Assembly: GCA_963844855.1 (NCBI GenBank)
Contig: CAWJQP010000051.1
Span: 341,994-405,993 of the forward strand
From: DASQDN01 sp963844855
GTDB taxonomy: Bacteria; Acidobacteriota; Terriglobia; Bryobacterales; Bryobacteraceae
Direction of reading: 5' to 3'
DNA: 64,000 bases
Of this stretch, positions 26,814 to 36,370 are shown in pieces. A program made the position numbers and the translations under genes. The notes beneath the pieces are model-generated. The model was given only the letters and a program-made list of their open reading frames with translations. It did no database searches and was not told the origin of the DNA. How positions within the stretch are numbered: position 1 is the stretch's first letter; each line of letters begins with the position of its first letter.

Positions 26814-29800
26814 ATGTTCAGCAATCTCTGTAGGGCGAGTATTCTTACCGCCATACTTCTCACACTCTTTAGTCTTATCGCTACCGCTCAATCGGATCGC
26901 GGCACTCTCACCGGAACGGTGAAGGACGGCTCGGGCGCGGTTGTACCTGGAGCGAAGGTAACTCTTACAAATACGGAGACGGGCGTATCGTTCAACGTTC
27001 CAACGAACGATGCAGGGGACTTTACGGTACCTCAGCTTCAACCAGGAATTTTCAACCTGAGAGTTGAAAAAGATGGTTTCCGTCCCGCAACCTTGACTGG
27101 AATTGTCCTGAACGCCTCGGCGACGGTGCGCGCGGATGCAACGCTCGAAGTCGGCGCTGCGGCGCAGGCAATCGAGGTTTCGGCGAGTGCGGTCGCGTTG
27201 TCCACTGAGAACGCCAAGACCAGCGTCACGATGAACAACAAGCTTGTCGATGAGTTGCCGCTGGTGGTCGGCGGCACGATGCGAAGTCCGTTCAATCTCG
27301 CCGCGATGACTCCTGAAGCGAAGAACGTCGGCGGAGACAATGGATTCATTCTCGGCGGCGGGCAGGCGGCCGGCTACGGTACCAACCTCGATGGCGTGTC
27401 TGCAAATACATCGCGCGCGTTAAGTCAGAGTTGGGTGGCAGTGAATGCGCCATCTATTGAAGCTGTCACTGAATTTACGGTTGATACGAACGGCTTCAAA
27501 GCCGAATTCGGACAGGCGTCGGGCGGTATCATGAGCTTCGCATCTAAGTCCGGAACGAACAGTTTCCATGGTACGGCTTATGACTTCGTCAGGAACGAAG
27601 CGCTCGATGCGAACAATTTCTTCAATAACGGCAGGGGAATTGCTCGCCCGGTTTATAAGCAGCACGATTTTGGCGCGTCGGCAGGCGGTCCTGTTTGGAT
27701 TCCCAAGATCTATGACGGTCGCAACAAGACATTCTTCTTCTTTAGCTACGAAGCGTTTCGAAATCGCGATGGCGCCAATGGAGTTACAAGAACTGTTCCG
27801 ACGCAGGAAATGTATGAGGGGGACTTTCGCAACTGGGTAGATGCGCAGGGACGAATGATTCCGATCTACAATCCGACGACGCAAGTTACAGCGCCCGACG
27901 GCACGGTAACGCGGCAAGTCTTTCCTGACAATCAGATTCCTAAGAGTCTGTTCGATCCGACTGTTGTGAAGGCGCTGGCGGCATTTCGCTCCGGACCAAC
28001 GCCGCTGCCTAACAACGGTTCCGCTCCAGGATCGATCAACTATGTCCAAAACAATTTTCTAGTCACTCAGGGTACTCAGGTTAGCCCGAACACCAAGATC
28101 AGCGTGAAAGGCGATCACGTCTTTAGTGAGAAGAGCCGCATCTCCGGATATTGGGGATACAACCGGTCGAGTCAAGTCCCGGGGCCGTTCGGCGCAGCCG
28201 ATCTGCCGGGCAATTTCGTGAACTACAACGATACGACCCGGAATTCAGACGTCTTTCGTGGTAGCTGGGATTATGCATTTTCGCCGACGGTGTACAACCA
28301 TTTCTATGGCGGCGGGAACAATTGGAAAGAGAATCACGACCCCCCGCAGGCGACCGTACGCAGCGGTATCGATTGGAAGGACCAGGTTTGCCTCGGCAAC
28401 GTTCCGGATTGCGGCCAGAACTTGCTTAACTTCAATTTCTCGAACAACTACTCTCAGTGGGGCGGTCGAGCGAACAACGGTAGTGAAAACTTCATCAAGA
28501 TGTTTGCCGATGATCTGACGGTCGTGAAAGGCAAGCACACGTGGAAGATGGGTGGTCAGGCCCAGTATCAGTACTACAACGGATTCGGCCGGCAATGTGT
28601 TTCCGGCTGCGTATCCTTCGACTTCAAAAATACGGGTCGCCCGGGAGACACAAACTTTGCCACAGCCGGCGGTAGCCCAGTGGCTTCGATGTTGCTTGGA
28701 CACGCGAGTTCCGGGTCCATCGACACGATTCGATATATCGGCCAGCAGTGGCCTTCCTACGCCGGGTTTGTTCAGGACGACTGGCGCGTCCGGCCAAACC
28801 TCATGTTGAATCTCGGATTGCGCTGGGAGACGACCATTCCCCCAACCGGAGAGAACGACAATTGGAGCGATTTCGATCCCGTTCGACCGAACCCTGGAGC
28901 CGGCAATCTTCCAGGCGCATTGATTTATGCCGGCGATTGCGACAAGTGTGAAGGTTCACGCACGCTTGCCGGCAGCTACTATAAGGCGTTCGGCCCGCGT
29001 TTCGGACTGGCGTACACGTGGAGAGATAAGACGGTCATCAGATTGTCCTATGGAATCAGCTATGGGAACATCACGACCGTTACCGGCTCTACTCACAATC
29101 TTGGGTTTACTCTTACCGATACGCAGAGTGATTCGACACAGGGTTTACAACCTCGATTCCTGGTCAAGGACGGCCAGCCTTTCTGGCAGGCTCCGCCGTT
29201 TGTCGATCCGAGCTTCGGAAACGGACGCGCAATGCCTTGGTGGCAGGGTAGTGAAGCCACAAGGCCTCCCGCATTCCAGAGCATGAACTTCTCGATTCAG
29301 CAGCAGCTTTCTGAATCGACAGTGATGGAAGTGGCTTACAACGGAAGTCTGGGTAGCCGGTTACAGGCCGGATTGCTTTCGTATAACGCGCTTCATCCTA
29401 GCTTGATGACGCAGTATGGCGCCACGCTTTTGAACTCGTCTGTGACCTCCCCGGCAGCAGTTGCGGCCGGCATCAAGGTTCCCTTTCCGAGCTTTGTGTC
29501 TCTTTGGGGAAGTGGCGCGACAGTGCGTCAGGCGCTCCGGCCGTACCCGCAATTCCAGAACATTGATACGCGCAGCGGAGGTGGAGATCACAGCGGGCAT
29601 TCGACATATCACTCCGGCATGCTCCGGTTTGAGCGTCGCTATTCAAAAGGTATCCAGTTCCAGGCATCGTATGTGTTCTCGAAGCTGCTGACCGATGCCG
29701 ATAGCTATTGGTCGGATTCGTACGGGTTCGCGATGGATCATTACAATCGAGGCCTAGAGAAGTCGATTGGCGCTTTTGACGTGACTCACAATTTCAAGTT

Positions 29801-30356
29801 GGGAGGTGTTTGGGAGCTGCCTTTCGGCAAAGGAAGAGCCTTCATGACCGGCGGCGGGCCGTTGAACTGGGTGCTGGGCGGCTGGCGCGTCTCCGGCATC
29901 GCTACCTATTCGAGCGGCCAACCGGCAGCAATCACAACATCGAACGGACTACCAACTTTCGCAGGCGGCAACCGGCCAATCATCAACACATATGATGGGT
30001 GGCGACCCGAGTGGAAGGGAGACAGTTTCGATCCGGGTGTCGACCGAACGATCCAGCCGGTCAGCTTCTTCCCGGCCCAGCCTGCGAACACGTTCGGGAA
30101 TATGACGCGCTACAACCCGAAGTACCGATCGTTTGCGAACTTAAATGAGAACATATCGCTCGCCAAGTCGTTCCCAATGAAGGAGCAGGTGCGCCTCGAT
30201 TTCCGCGCGGAGTTCTTCAACGCGTTTAATCGCACACGTTTCGGCTTGGGTTCGTTAGGTTTACAGTCCCAGACCTTTGGAGTGCTTAGCCAGACGGCCG
30301 GCGATCAAGCGAATTCGCCGCGTCAGATCCAGCTTGCGTTGAAGTTGTATTTCTGA
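26814..30356 (+). CDS. TonB-dependent receptor with carboxypeptidase-regulatory domain (Oar-like)
   Basis: This is an outer-membrane protein of 1,180 residues. The signal peptide (ILTAILLTLFSLIATAQ) is followed by a carboxypeptidase-regulatory-like domain (GTLTGTVKDGSGAVVPGAKV, about residues 24-110), a plug-like region (about 120-250) and a long beta barrel ending in aromatic LKLYF, the usual outer-membrane C-terminal signature. The start has GGGGGAGG seven bases upstream. Acidobacteria carry many such Oar/SusC-like proteins, thought to bind or import polymers or scavenged nutrients. No SusD or ABC partner is adjacent, so the substrate is open. An IS110 element has landed just after it. Confidence 0.9.
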   Translation: MFSNLCRASILTAILLTLFSLIATAQSDRGTLTGTVKDGSGAVVPGAKVTLTNTETGVSFNVPTNDAGDFTVPQLQPGIFNLRVEKDGFRPATLTGIVLNASATVRADATLEVGAAAQAIEVSASAVALSTENAKTSVTMNNKLVDELPLVVGGTMRSPFNLAAMTPEAKNVGGDNGFILGGGQAAGYGTNLDGVSANTSRALSQSWVAVNAPSIEAVTEFTVDTNGFKAEFGQASGGIMSFASKSGTNSFHGTAYDFVRNEALDANNFFNNGRGIARPVYKQHDFGASAGGPVWIPKIYDGRNKTFFFFSYEAFRNRDGANGVTRTVPTQEMYEGDFRNWVDAQGRMIPIYNPTTQVTAPDGTVTRQVFPDNQIPKSLFDPTVVKALAAFRSGPTPLPNNGSAPGSINYVQNNFLVTQGTQVSPNTKISVKGDHVFSEKSRISGYWGYNRSSQVPGPFGAADLPGNFVNYNDTTRNSDVFRGSWDYAFSPTVYNHFYGGGNNWKENHDPPQATVRSGIDWKDQVCLGNVPDCGQNLLNFNFSNNYSQWGGRANNGSENFIKMFADDLTVVKGKHTWKMGGQAQYQYYNGFGRQCVSGCVSFDFKNTGRPGDTNFATAGGSPVASMLLGHASSGSIDTIRYIGQQWPSYAGFVQDDWRVRPNLMLNLGLRWETTIPPTGENDNWSDFDPVRPNPGAGNLPGALIYAGDCDKCEGSRTLAGSYYKAFGPRFGLAYTWRDKTVIRLSYGISYGNITTVTGSTHNLGFTLTDTQSDSTQGLQPRFLVKDGQPFWQAPPFVDPSFGNGRAMPWWQGSEATRPPAFQSMNFSIQQQLSESTVMEVAYNGSLGSRLQAGLLSYNALHPSLMTQYGATLLNSSVTSPAAVAAGIKVPFPSFVSLWGSGATVRQALRPYPQFQNIDTRSGGGDHSGHSTYHSGMLRFERRYSKGIQFQASYVFSKLLTDADSYWSDSYGFAMDHYNRGLEKSIGAFDVTHNFKLGGVWELPFGKGRAFMTGGGPLNWVLGGWRVSGIATYSSGQPAAITTSNGLPTFAGGNRPIINTYDGWRPEWKGDSFDPGVDRTIQPVSFFPAQPANTFGNMTRYNPKYRSFANLNENISLAKSFPMKEQVRLDFRAEFFNAFNRTRFGLGSLGLQSQTFGVLSQTAGDQANSPRQIQLALKLYF

Positions 30357-30577
30357 TATGGAGCGACCTGTCAACCCCTGAGTGCATCTGACAGTTTAAT
30401 TCTGGAAGTTAGGCCGGCTTTTCTCCGTAAGGAGGGGAGGCGGCCTTTCCTCTTTCCGGGGGACCTCGCGGATCCTGAGGTGTTCCCGCCGGAGATGGGA
30501 TGAGATGGCCTGGTCGCATCGAAGTGCAGTAATCTCGGCAATGTTGATTACGCACCGCAGTGCAAAGGAGGCCAGGA
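30357..30577. other. 5' non-coding end of an IS110-family element
   Basis: These 221 bases between the receptor stop and the transposase start contain no gene. They hold G-rich and C-rich tracts able to pair (AAGGAGGGG with CCTTTCCTC; GGAAGTTAGGCCGGC). In IS110-group elements the non-coding end 5' of the transposase can encode the bridge RNA. The exact left boundary cannot be fixed from one copy. Confidence 0.45.
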
Positions 30578-31678
30578 TTGAAGAAGAAAGACACTCGCCA
30601 TAGCCTGAAGCAGAAGTCAGTCCGGGGCATGAGAGGGATAACGATCGGATTGGATCTCGGCGACAAGACCAGCCGCTACTGCGCAATTGACAGCAATGGT
30701 CAAATAGTGAGCCAAGGTGGGGTGGCCACGACCCGTACAGCTATGCGCGAGAAGTTCAGTGGGTTGGAGCATTGCCGGATTGCATTGGAAGTAGGGCCGC
30801 ACTCCCCCTGGGTGAGTCGCCTGCTAGCAGAATCTGGGCACGAGGTAATCGTCGCCAATCCCCGTCAGTTAAAGCTGATCACTGAAAGCAGCCGAAAGTG
30901 CGACCCTGTCGATGCAGAGACGCTAGCGCGATTGGCGCGAGTGGATCCGGTGCTGCTTCGGCCCATTCGTCATCGAAGCGAACATGCGCAGATGGACCTG
31001 ATGGTAATTCGAGCTCGCGCTGCATTAGTGGTGGCGAGAACATCGCTGGTTAATACTGTGCGAGGACTCGCGAAGTCCGTGGGCGAGCGACTGCCCAAAG
31101 TCGACGCCGAGGCTCTCGATATAGAAGATGCGAAAGCACTGCCGGATGCCTTGCGCGAGGTGCTCAAGCCGATCTTGCAAAGCATAGAGCAATTGACGGT
31201 CAAGATTAAAGCGGCCGACAAAGAACTCGAGCAGATCGCCCGGACTCGTTATCCGGAAACCAAACTGCTGATGCAGGTCAGCGGAGTGGGAACCTTGATC
31301 GCTCTGACGTTTGTGCTGACAGTGGAGGACAATACCAGATTCCGCAAGAGTAGGGATGTAGGTTGCTTTCTTGGACTACGGCCGCGGCGTGCTGACTCCG
31401 GCGAACACCGGCCGCAACTGCCAATCACCAAAGAAGGTGATGTGTACTTGCGCGCGCTTCTCGTCCAGGGGGCACACTGTATTTTGAGCCGGCAAGGGCC
31501 GGACACGGACCTGAAGCGATGGGGTACGCGAATCGCTGGCGGCGGAGGGAAGAATGCGAAGAAACGAGCAATTGTCGCGGTAGCGCGGAAGCTGGCGGTA
31601 TTGTTGCATCGACTGTGGACGACGGGCGAGGTCTACGAGCCGCTGCGGAATAGCAACACGCATCCCGTTGCTGCATAG
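30578..31678 (+). mobile_element. IS110-family transposase (element A)
   Basis: This 366-residue DEDD transposase has an N-terminal RuvC-like domain with Asp in GLDLGDKTSRY, Glu in ALEVGPHS and the DPVDAE pair, and a C-terminal Transposase_20 domain with VSGVGTLIALTF and the serine-containing GLRPRRADSGE region. I chose TTG 30578 because AAAGGAGG lies just upstream; a GTG at 30560 overlaps that ribosome-binding site. The frame is intact. Family knowledge: IS110 enzymes recombine DNA using a structured RNA from the element's non-coding end and make no terminal inverted repeats. Confidence 0.9.
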
Positions 31679-32580
31679 AAGATCAGGTTTGTTTCTATTG
31701 CAGATCGCCGAGTTCGGGTGACTGCGGACGTGGCGGCGGAGCCATTGCTCTGATATTCAGACAATGAGCTCGAGCCTGGAGATGGCAGCACCCGACAAAT
31801 CGAGGACCCCAAAAGGCACCGGGCAAACCAGAGTGCGGATGGAAGCAGGGCGATACGGCGGCTACGAGCGAAACGGCCAAGACTAGGAACGATGATCGTT
31901 GCTGAATAACTACTTGATGAAGCGACAGCAGCGAATCACTTAGAAAGGGTCAGGAGCTGATAGTGCGATAACACACGAGGTTGAAGGATGTCTCAAGAGG
32001 AGATCTCCCTTCGCCTTCCTCGATTTTACGTAAGGCATTGGCCGGAGCCCGTCAAGGCTGATACGAGCGCGCCTTCGGCGCGGCCTTGACCGTCTCCGAT
32101 CCAATGCCCAAGAATCCTGGGAAGAAGGCGAAGGGAGCAGCGCGAAAGGGGTTGACACGCCGGGCCATCTCATGGAAGCCGCCCGTCGCATAAGTTGCTG
32201 GCCGGAACGGCGCGGAGCAGGCAAGGGCGCGCCCGCCTTTGGCGCGGCGAAGCAAACCCTTGCCCGGCGAGCACCGTTCTGGCACTTCGAGCAATCTTGG
32301 ACGGGCGGCGTAGCGGGAACACATTCCCGTTGGTGAGCTTTGAGCATTTCTGGTTAGGACAGCAGAGCCGATAACAGCGCAGTAGCTATCGCGACGATTG
32401 ATCACTCTGATATTCGCGGATCGGAACCGCATGGACATGATCCGTCGGGAGCTGCCTCGGACTGAGCGCGCGGGTTGGGGCCGGAGCCCGTTCCGCATAG
32501 AAAATAAGGAGGGTTCTCCTTTTCGTGGGCCCTGCACTGTCATCGGCTTTGCTGTCCGGGAAAACATCTTTGTTGTTGTT
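31679..32580. other. Structured non-coding region between two IS110 transposases
   Basis: This 902-base gap lies between the 3' ends of two convergent IS110 transposases. I find no believable gene. It contains strong potential hairpins: GTCAAGGC (32051-32058) with GCCTTGAC (32083-32090) enclosing a CGCGCC/GGCGCG stem, and a long imperfect palindrome at about 32211-32285 (GGCAAGGG with CCCTTGCC, GAACGG with CCGTTC). A 13-base direct repeat flanks the 32040-32491 section. It probably comprises the 3' ends of both elements and may encode an RNA. Confidence 0.5.
32040..32491. repeat. 13-bp direct repeats flanking a hairpin-rich segment
   Basis: GGCCGGAGCCCGT occurs at 32040-32052 and again at 32479-32491. 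The 426 bases between hold the strongest hairpins of the gap. The arrangement could mark the borders of a small inserted element, but a GC-rich 13-mer could also repeat by chance. Confidence 0.4.
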
Positions 32581-33711
32581 TTATGCCGCAGTTGCGAGCT
32601 TCTGCTTTTCTTCCGTGTTCAAAGCAATCGCCCAGATGAAGCCGAGCAGCTCACGCCCGACCGCCGTCACGATTTGATTCTTGTTCTTGCCACGCTCGGC
32701 GAACTTTCTGTAGCGCTTGTGCAACCGATACTGCGCCTTCCAGGCGATTTGTTTCACTTCGTCGCTGAGGGCCAGAGACTTCTGTCTTCGGAGCAGAAAA
32801 CCTGTAACGTTCGGTCGATGTTGGTAAGCCCATGCCGCCTCTACCAGAACTCTCCGTAAATGGGCATTGCCTGTCTTAGTGATGGAACCGCGTTGCACTC
32901 GATTGCCGCTCGAGTGCTCGCGCGCAACCAGTCCGCTATAGCCCATCAACTGTCGTGGACTTTCAAATCGGGAAAGCGAGCCAAGCTCAGACACGATGGT
33001 AGCCGCGGTGGTTTGCGCCACTCCGCGCAAGGCCTGCAAAGCCTCAATCACCGCCCGGATCTCTGGTGACGCTTGCTGAATTGCGTCATCGATCGCCTTC
33101 TCGAGTTTCAGGATCCTTTCGGCAATGTGCTCGACTTCGTGCAGATAATGTTCCAGTGTGGCTTCCAAAGCCGGCTGGTCAAAATGAACGTTGGTCTTGA
33201 TCCATTCCAGATGTTTCTTGGTCCAGGCCTTCATTCCCTCCGGTCTTCGGCCGTGACGTAGCAGGAATTTGCCCAGCCGATGCCGTGCCTTCAACTGGTC
33301 TTTCTTGGCCGCTTCCCGAGCCCGTACCAGATCCCGCAAGGCCTCATGCGCGGCATCCGGCACCCAGACCGCCGTTAGTTCGCCGGCTCGATAGCAGCGT
33401 GCCAGTTTCTCGGCATCGCGGCGGTCGGTCTTGACTCGATCTCCGGCTTTGGTCGGAACCAGAGTCGGAGCAATTACTTCGCACGCAACTCCCAACTGCG
33501 TGAGCTGCCAGTACAGTACATATCCCGTCGGCCCTGCTTCGTAACAGACCTTGATTTGTTTCACCGGACCCAATTTGCCAATCAGTTTCCGAATCGATTC
33601 CAGCCGGTTCGGAATCACACCCTGTGACCAAACTTCGCCCTCTCGTTCCGCCACAGCTACCGCGATCGTGTCCGCATGGACATCCAGACCAACAAAGAGT
33701 AATTTAGACAT
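32581..33711 (-). mobile_element. IS110-family transposase (element B)
   Basis: This second DEDD transposase, about 376 residues, differs clearly from element A. The RuvC-like domain has Asp in FVGLDVHADTIAVAVAE, Glu in VCYEAGPTGY and TDRRDAEKLAR. The C-terminal domain has LRGVAQTTAATIVSELGSL, LMGYSGLVAREHSSGN and ITKTGNAHLRRVLVEAAW. I set the start at ATG 33711; an upstream 45-residue extension looks unrelated. The frame is intact and opposite in direction to element A, so the two meet tail to tail. Confidence 0.9.
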
Positions 33712-33831
33712 GTGCGACCATCTCCCTTCGTATGCGGCTCTGCGCCGCTTTGTTTTTCGACTCACAGCGTAACCCGCGTCACTGCGATGTCGGAGTTGGT
33801 CGCTCCATATTGACTGAGTATTACTTCCCGT

Positions 33832-33868
33832 TCTCGTAGGCGGCACTTGTAAGAAGCCGCCTACGAGA
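33832..33868. repeat. 13-bp perfect inverted repeat (hairpin)
   Basis: TCTCGTAGGCGGC (33832-33844) and GCCGCCTACGAGA (33856-33868) pair perfectly around an 11-base loop. It lies 120 bases upstream of IS110 element B's start and 58 bases before the ROK kinase gene. It could be part of the element's RNA-coding end, a terminator-like structure without a T run, or an RNA leader of the sugar-kinase operon. Confidence 0.6.
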
Positions 33869-33925
33869 CCCTCCTTACACTCACTTCCAGTTCATCGCCC
33901 AGCCATTTGTTAGGATGGACGCTTC

Positions 33926-34885
33926 ATGGCTGAATATTCTATCGGCGTCGACCTTGGTGGTACGAATCTGAGGGCAGCCGCCATCCGCGGCGACGGTACC
34001 ATACTCAACAAGATATCCGGCACTACCGATCTGCATGAAGGCCGGGACGCGGTTATTGCAGATATCATTAATGCGATCAACGACCTAAAAGCACAGTGCG
34101 AAGGGGATAGGCTGCTCGGCGTCGGCATAGGTGTGCCCGGATTTATTCTGATGGAAGAGGGCGTTATCGTCGGGTCGAACAACATGCCCGGGTTCGACAA
34201 TTTCCCCATCCGTGACGACATCGAGGGCAAGCTCGGAACACCGATCTTCCTTGAGAACGACGCGAATGCAGCAGCACTCGGGGAGAAGTGGATCGGGGCC
34301 GGTCGTGAGGTTCAAGATTTGATCCTGCTTACGCTCGGGACAGGTATCGGTGGCGGCATCATATCAGGCGGTCGCGTGCTGCATGGATACCTTGGAATGG
34401 CGGGCGAACTCGGACATATCACAGTTGTACCGGACGGCAATCCCTGCGGATGCGGGAATTTCGGGTGTCTGGAGAAACATGCGTCGGCGACCGCAATCGT
34501 GGCGATGGCTCGGATGCTTCAACTCGGCGATGATATTACGTCGGAGCAAGTCTATAAGCTTGCCAAAGATGGAAATGATCGAGCCAAGATGGTGTTTCAC
34601 ACCATGGGAACGAATCTGGGCGTGGCCCTTGCCACTCTCATCAACATTTTCAACTTCCCGCTGTGCTTGCTGAGTGGAGGTGTGCTCGCGGCCTGGGATC
34701 TTTTTGCTCCCACAATGATGGCCGAAATCGAAAAGCGATCCTTCACATTTCGTAACGCGAAGACAGTGGTCACAAAAGCGACATTGGGTAACCAGGCCGG
34801 CCTCTTCGGCGCCGCTTACCTGCCGCTCCAGCAGCGCGCGATTAGTACGCTTTCAGAATCGCGCTTGTCTGGAAGCGGTTCGTAG
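33926..34885 (+). CDS. ROK-family sugar kinase (glucokinase-like)
   Basis: This 319-residue ROK kinase has the N-terminal phosphate loop GVDLGGTNLRAA, the catalytic region FLENDANAAALGE, the ROK signature around LTLGTGIGGGII, and the zinc site GHITVVPDGNPCGCGNFGCLE with three Cys and one His. This pattern is usual for bacterial ATP-glucokinases. The xylulokinase gene begins at the very next base after its stop, so the two are cotranscribed and probably feed sugars into central metabolism. Confidence 0.88.
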   Translation: MAEYSIGVDLGGTNLRAAAIRGDGTILNKISGTTDLHEGRDAVIADIINAINDLKAQCEGDRLLGVGIGVPGFILMEEGVIVGSNNMPGFDNFPIRDDIEGKLGTPIFLENDANAAALGEKWIGAGREVQDLILLTLGTGIGGGIISGGRVLHGYLGMAGELGHITVVPDGNPCGCGNFGCLEKHASATAIVAMARMLQLGDDITSEQVYKLAKDGNDRAKMVFHTMGTNLGVALATLINIFNFPLCLLSGGVLAAWDLFAPTMMAEIEKRSFTFRNAKTVVTKATLGNQAGLFGAAYLPLQQRAISTLSESRLSGSGS

Positions 34886-36370
34886 ATGTACTGGCTCGGA
34901 ATTGACATCGGTACGGGCGGGAGCCGCGCGCTGTTGGTGGATGAGCGAGGCGCATTGAAGTCGTCGTTTACCGCGGTACACGAAGACATGCGCATGGAAC
35001 GGCCGCTATGGGCCGAGCAGCGTCCTGAGAACTGGTGGGAAGCCGCGCAAGACGCCGTAAGCGGCGTAATGGAAATGGCGGGAATCACGGGCGTGGACGT
35101 TCGTGGCATTGGTCTCTCCGGTCAGATGCACGGGCTTACATTGCTCGATGAGCATGACAACGTCGTTCGGCCGGCGCTCATTTGGTGCGATCAGCGTAGC
35201 CAGGCCCAAGTGGATTATATTCACGGTAAAGTCGGTCGCGATAAGGTACTCAATTACACTGCAAATCCCGTAGTCACCGGCTTCACGCTCCCGAAACTGC
35301 TTTGGGTTCGCGATAACGAACCGCGTCACTTTGAACGCGTTCGCAAGGTCCTGCTACCGAAAGATTATGTTCGGTTCAAACTAACAGGCTCGTATGCGAC
35401 GGAAGTCTCCGATGCCTCGGGGACATCTCTCTTCGACGTGGTGAATCGAAGGTGGTCGTATGAGATGTGTGATGCGCTGGGGCTTGAACGAACCATCTTG
35501 CCGGATTGCTATGAGTCGGTCGAAATTAGCGGCAAAGTGACGCAGACAGCCGCCGCAACGCTGGGTCTGCAGCCAGGAACTCCGGTCGTCGGTGGAGGAG
35601 GGGATCAGGCTGCGTCGGCAGTCGGCAATGGAATCGTTGAGCCGGGTGTGGTGTCGTGTACGCTCGGAACCTCGGGTGTTGTCTTCGCGCATATGGACAA
35701 GCCAGTTTACGATCCGCTGGGACGTGTCCATACGTTCTGTCATGCGGTGCCGGGAAAGTGGCATGGAATGGGAGTTACGCAAGGCGCCGGTCTCAGTTTG
35801 CAGTGGCTTCGAAACCAACTGGCGCCGGGCGTCGATTATGGTGTGCTGACAAAGGAGGCTTCGACTGCCGAACTTGGTTCTCAGGGTTTGTATTGGCTTC
35901 CTTATCTTATGGGCGAACGAACACCTCATCTGGACGCCGCTGCACGCGCTGCTTGGATCGGCCTGACAGCGAAACACAGACGCGCCGATCTGATCCGGTC
36001 GGTAATAGAAGGTGTCTGCTACAGCCAGAAGGATGGACTCGACATCCTTGAGAGTATGGGCGTGAAGCTCGACAGTGTCAGACTTTCCGGTGGTGGCGCT
36101 AATAGCTTGTTCTGGCGGCAATTGATGGCGGACGTCTTGAATAGGCGCATCGCGACGTTGGAATCACAGGAGGGATCCGCCTATGGCGCGGCGCTTCTGG
36201 CGCTGGTTGGGACGGGAGAATTCGATTCCGTGGAGCAGTGCTGCTCGACGGCGATCCGTGAAGTCGACGAGGTACTTCCGATTGAGGCCAACGCCACCCG
36301 TTACTCCGAGTTACACCACGTGTTTCAGGCGATTTATCCGGCATTGAAACCGATGTTCGGCCGGTTGTAG
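34886..36370 (+). CDS. xylB: Xylulokinase (FGGY family)
   Basis: This 494-residue FGGY kinase has GIDIGTGGSRALLVD at the N-terminus, the XylB-type substrate motif GLSGQMHGL with catalytic Asp in WCDQRSQAQ, and the C-terminal ATP site with LSGGGANSLFWRQLMADVL. It converts D-xylulose to xylulose 5-phosphate for the pentose phosphate pathway. It abuts the ROK kinase without a gap and its TAG overlaps the GTG start of priA by one base. Xylose isomerase and transport genes are not in the window. Confidence 0.9.
   Translation: MYWLGIDIGTGGSRALLVDERGALKSSFTAVHEDMRMERPLWAEQRPENWWEAAQDAVSGVMEMAGITGVDVRGIGLSGQMHGLTLLDEHDNVVRPALIWCDQRSQAQVDYIHGKVGRDKVLNYTANPVVTGFTLPKLLWVRDNEPRHFERVRKVLLPKDYVRFKLTGSYATEVSDASGTSLFDVVNRRWSYEMCDALGLERTILPDCYESVEISGKVTQTAAATLGLQPGTPVVGGGGDQAASAVGNGIVEPGVVSCTLGTSGVVFAHMDKPVYDPLGRVHTFCHAVPGKWHGMGVTQGAGLSLQWLRNQLAPGVDYGVLTKEASTAELGSQGLYWLPYLMGERTPHLDAAARAAWIGLTAKHRRADLIRSVIEGVCYSQKDGLDILESMGVKLDSVRLSGGGANSLFWRQLMADVLNRRIATLESQEGSAYGAALLALVGTGEFDSVEQCCSTAIREVDEVLPIEANATRYSELHHVFQAIYPALKPMFGRL

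Noticed and set aside
31940..32567. Minus-strand open frames of 135 and 171 codons in the IS110 spacer
   Set aside because: They overlap the hairpins, are rich in Arg/Pro/Ala with no recognisable domain, and look like chance frames in GC-rich structured DNA.
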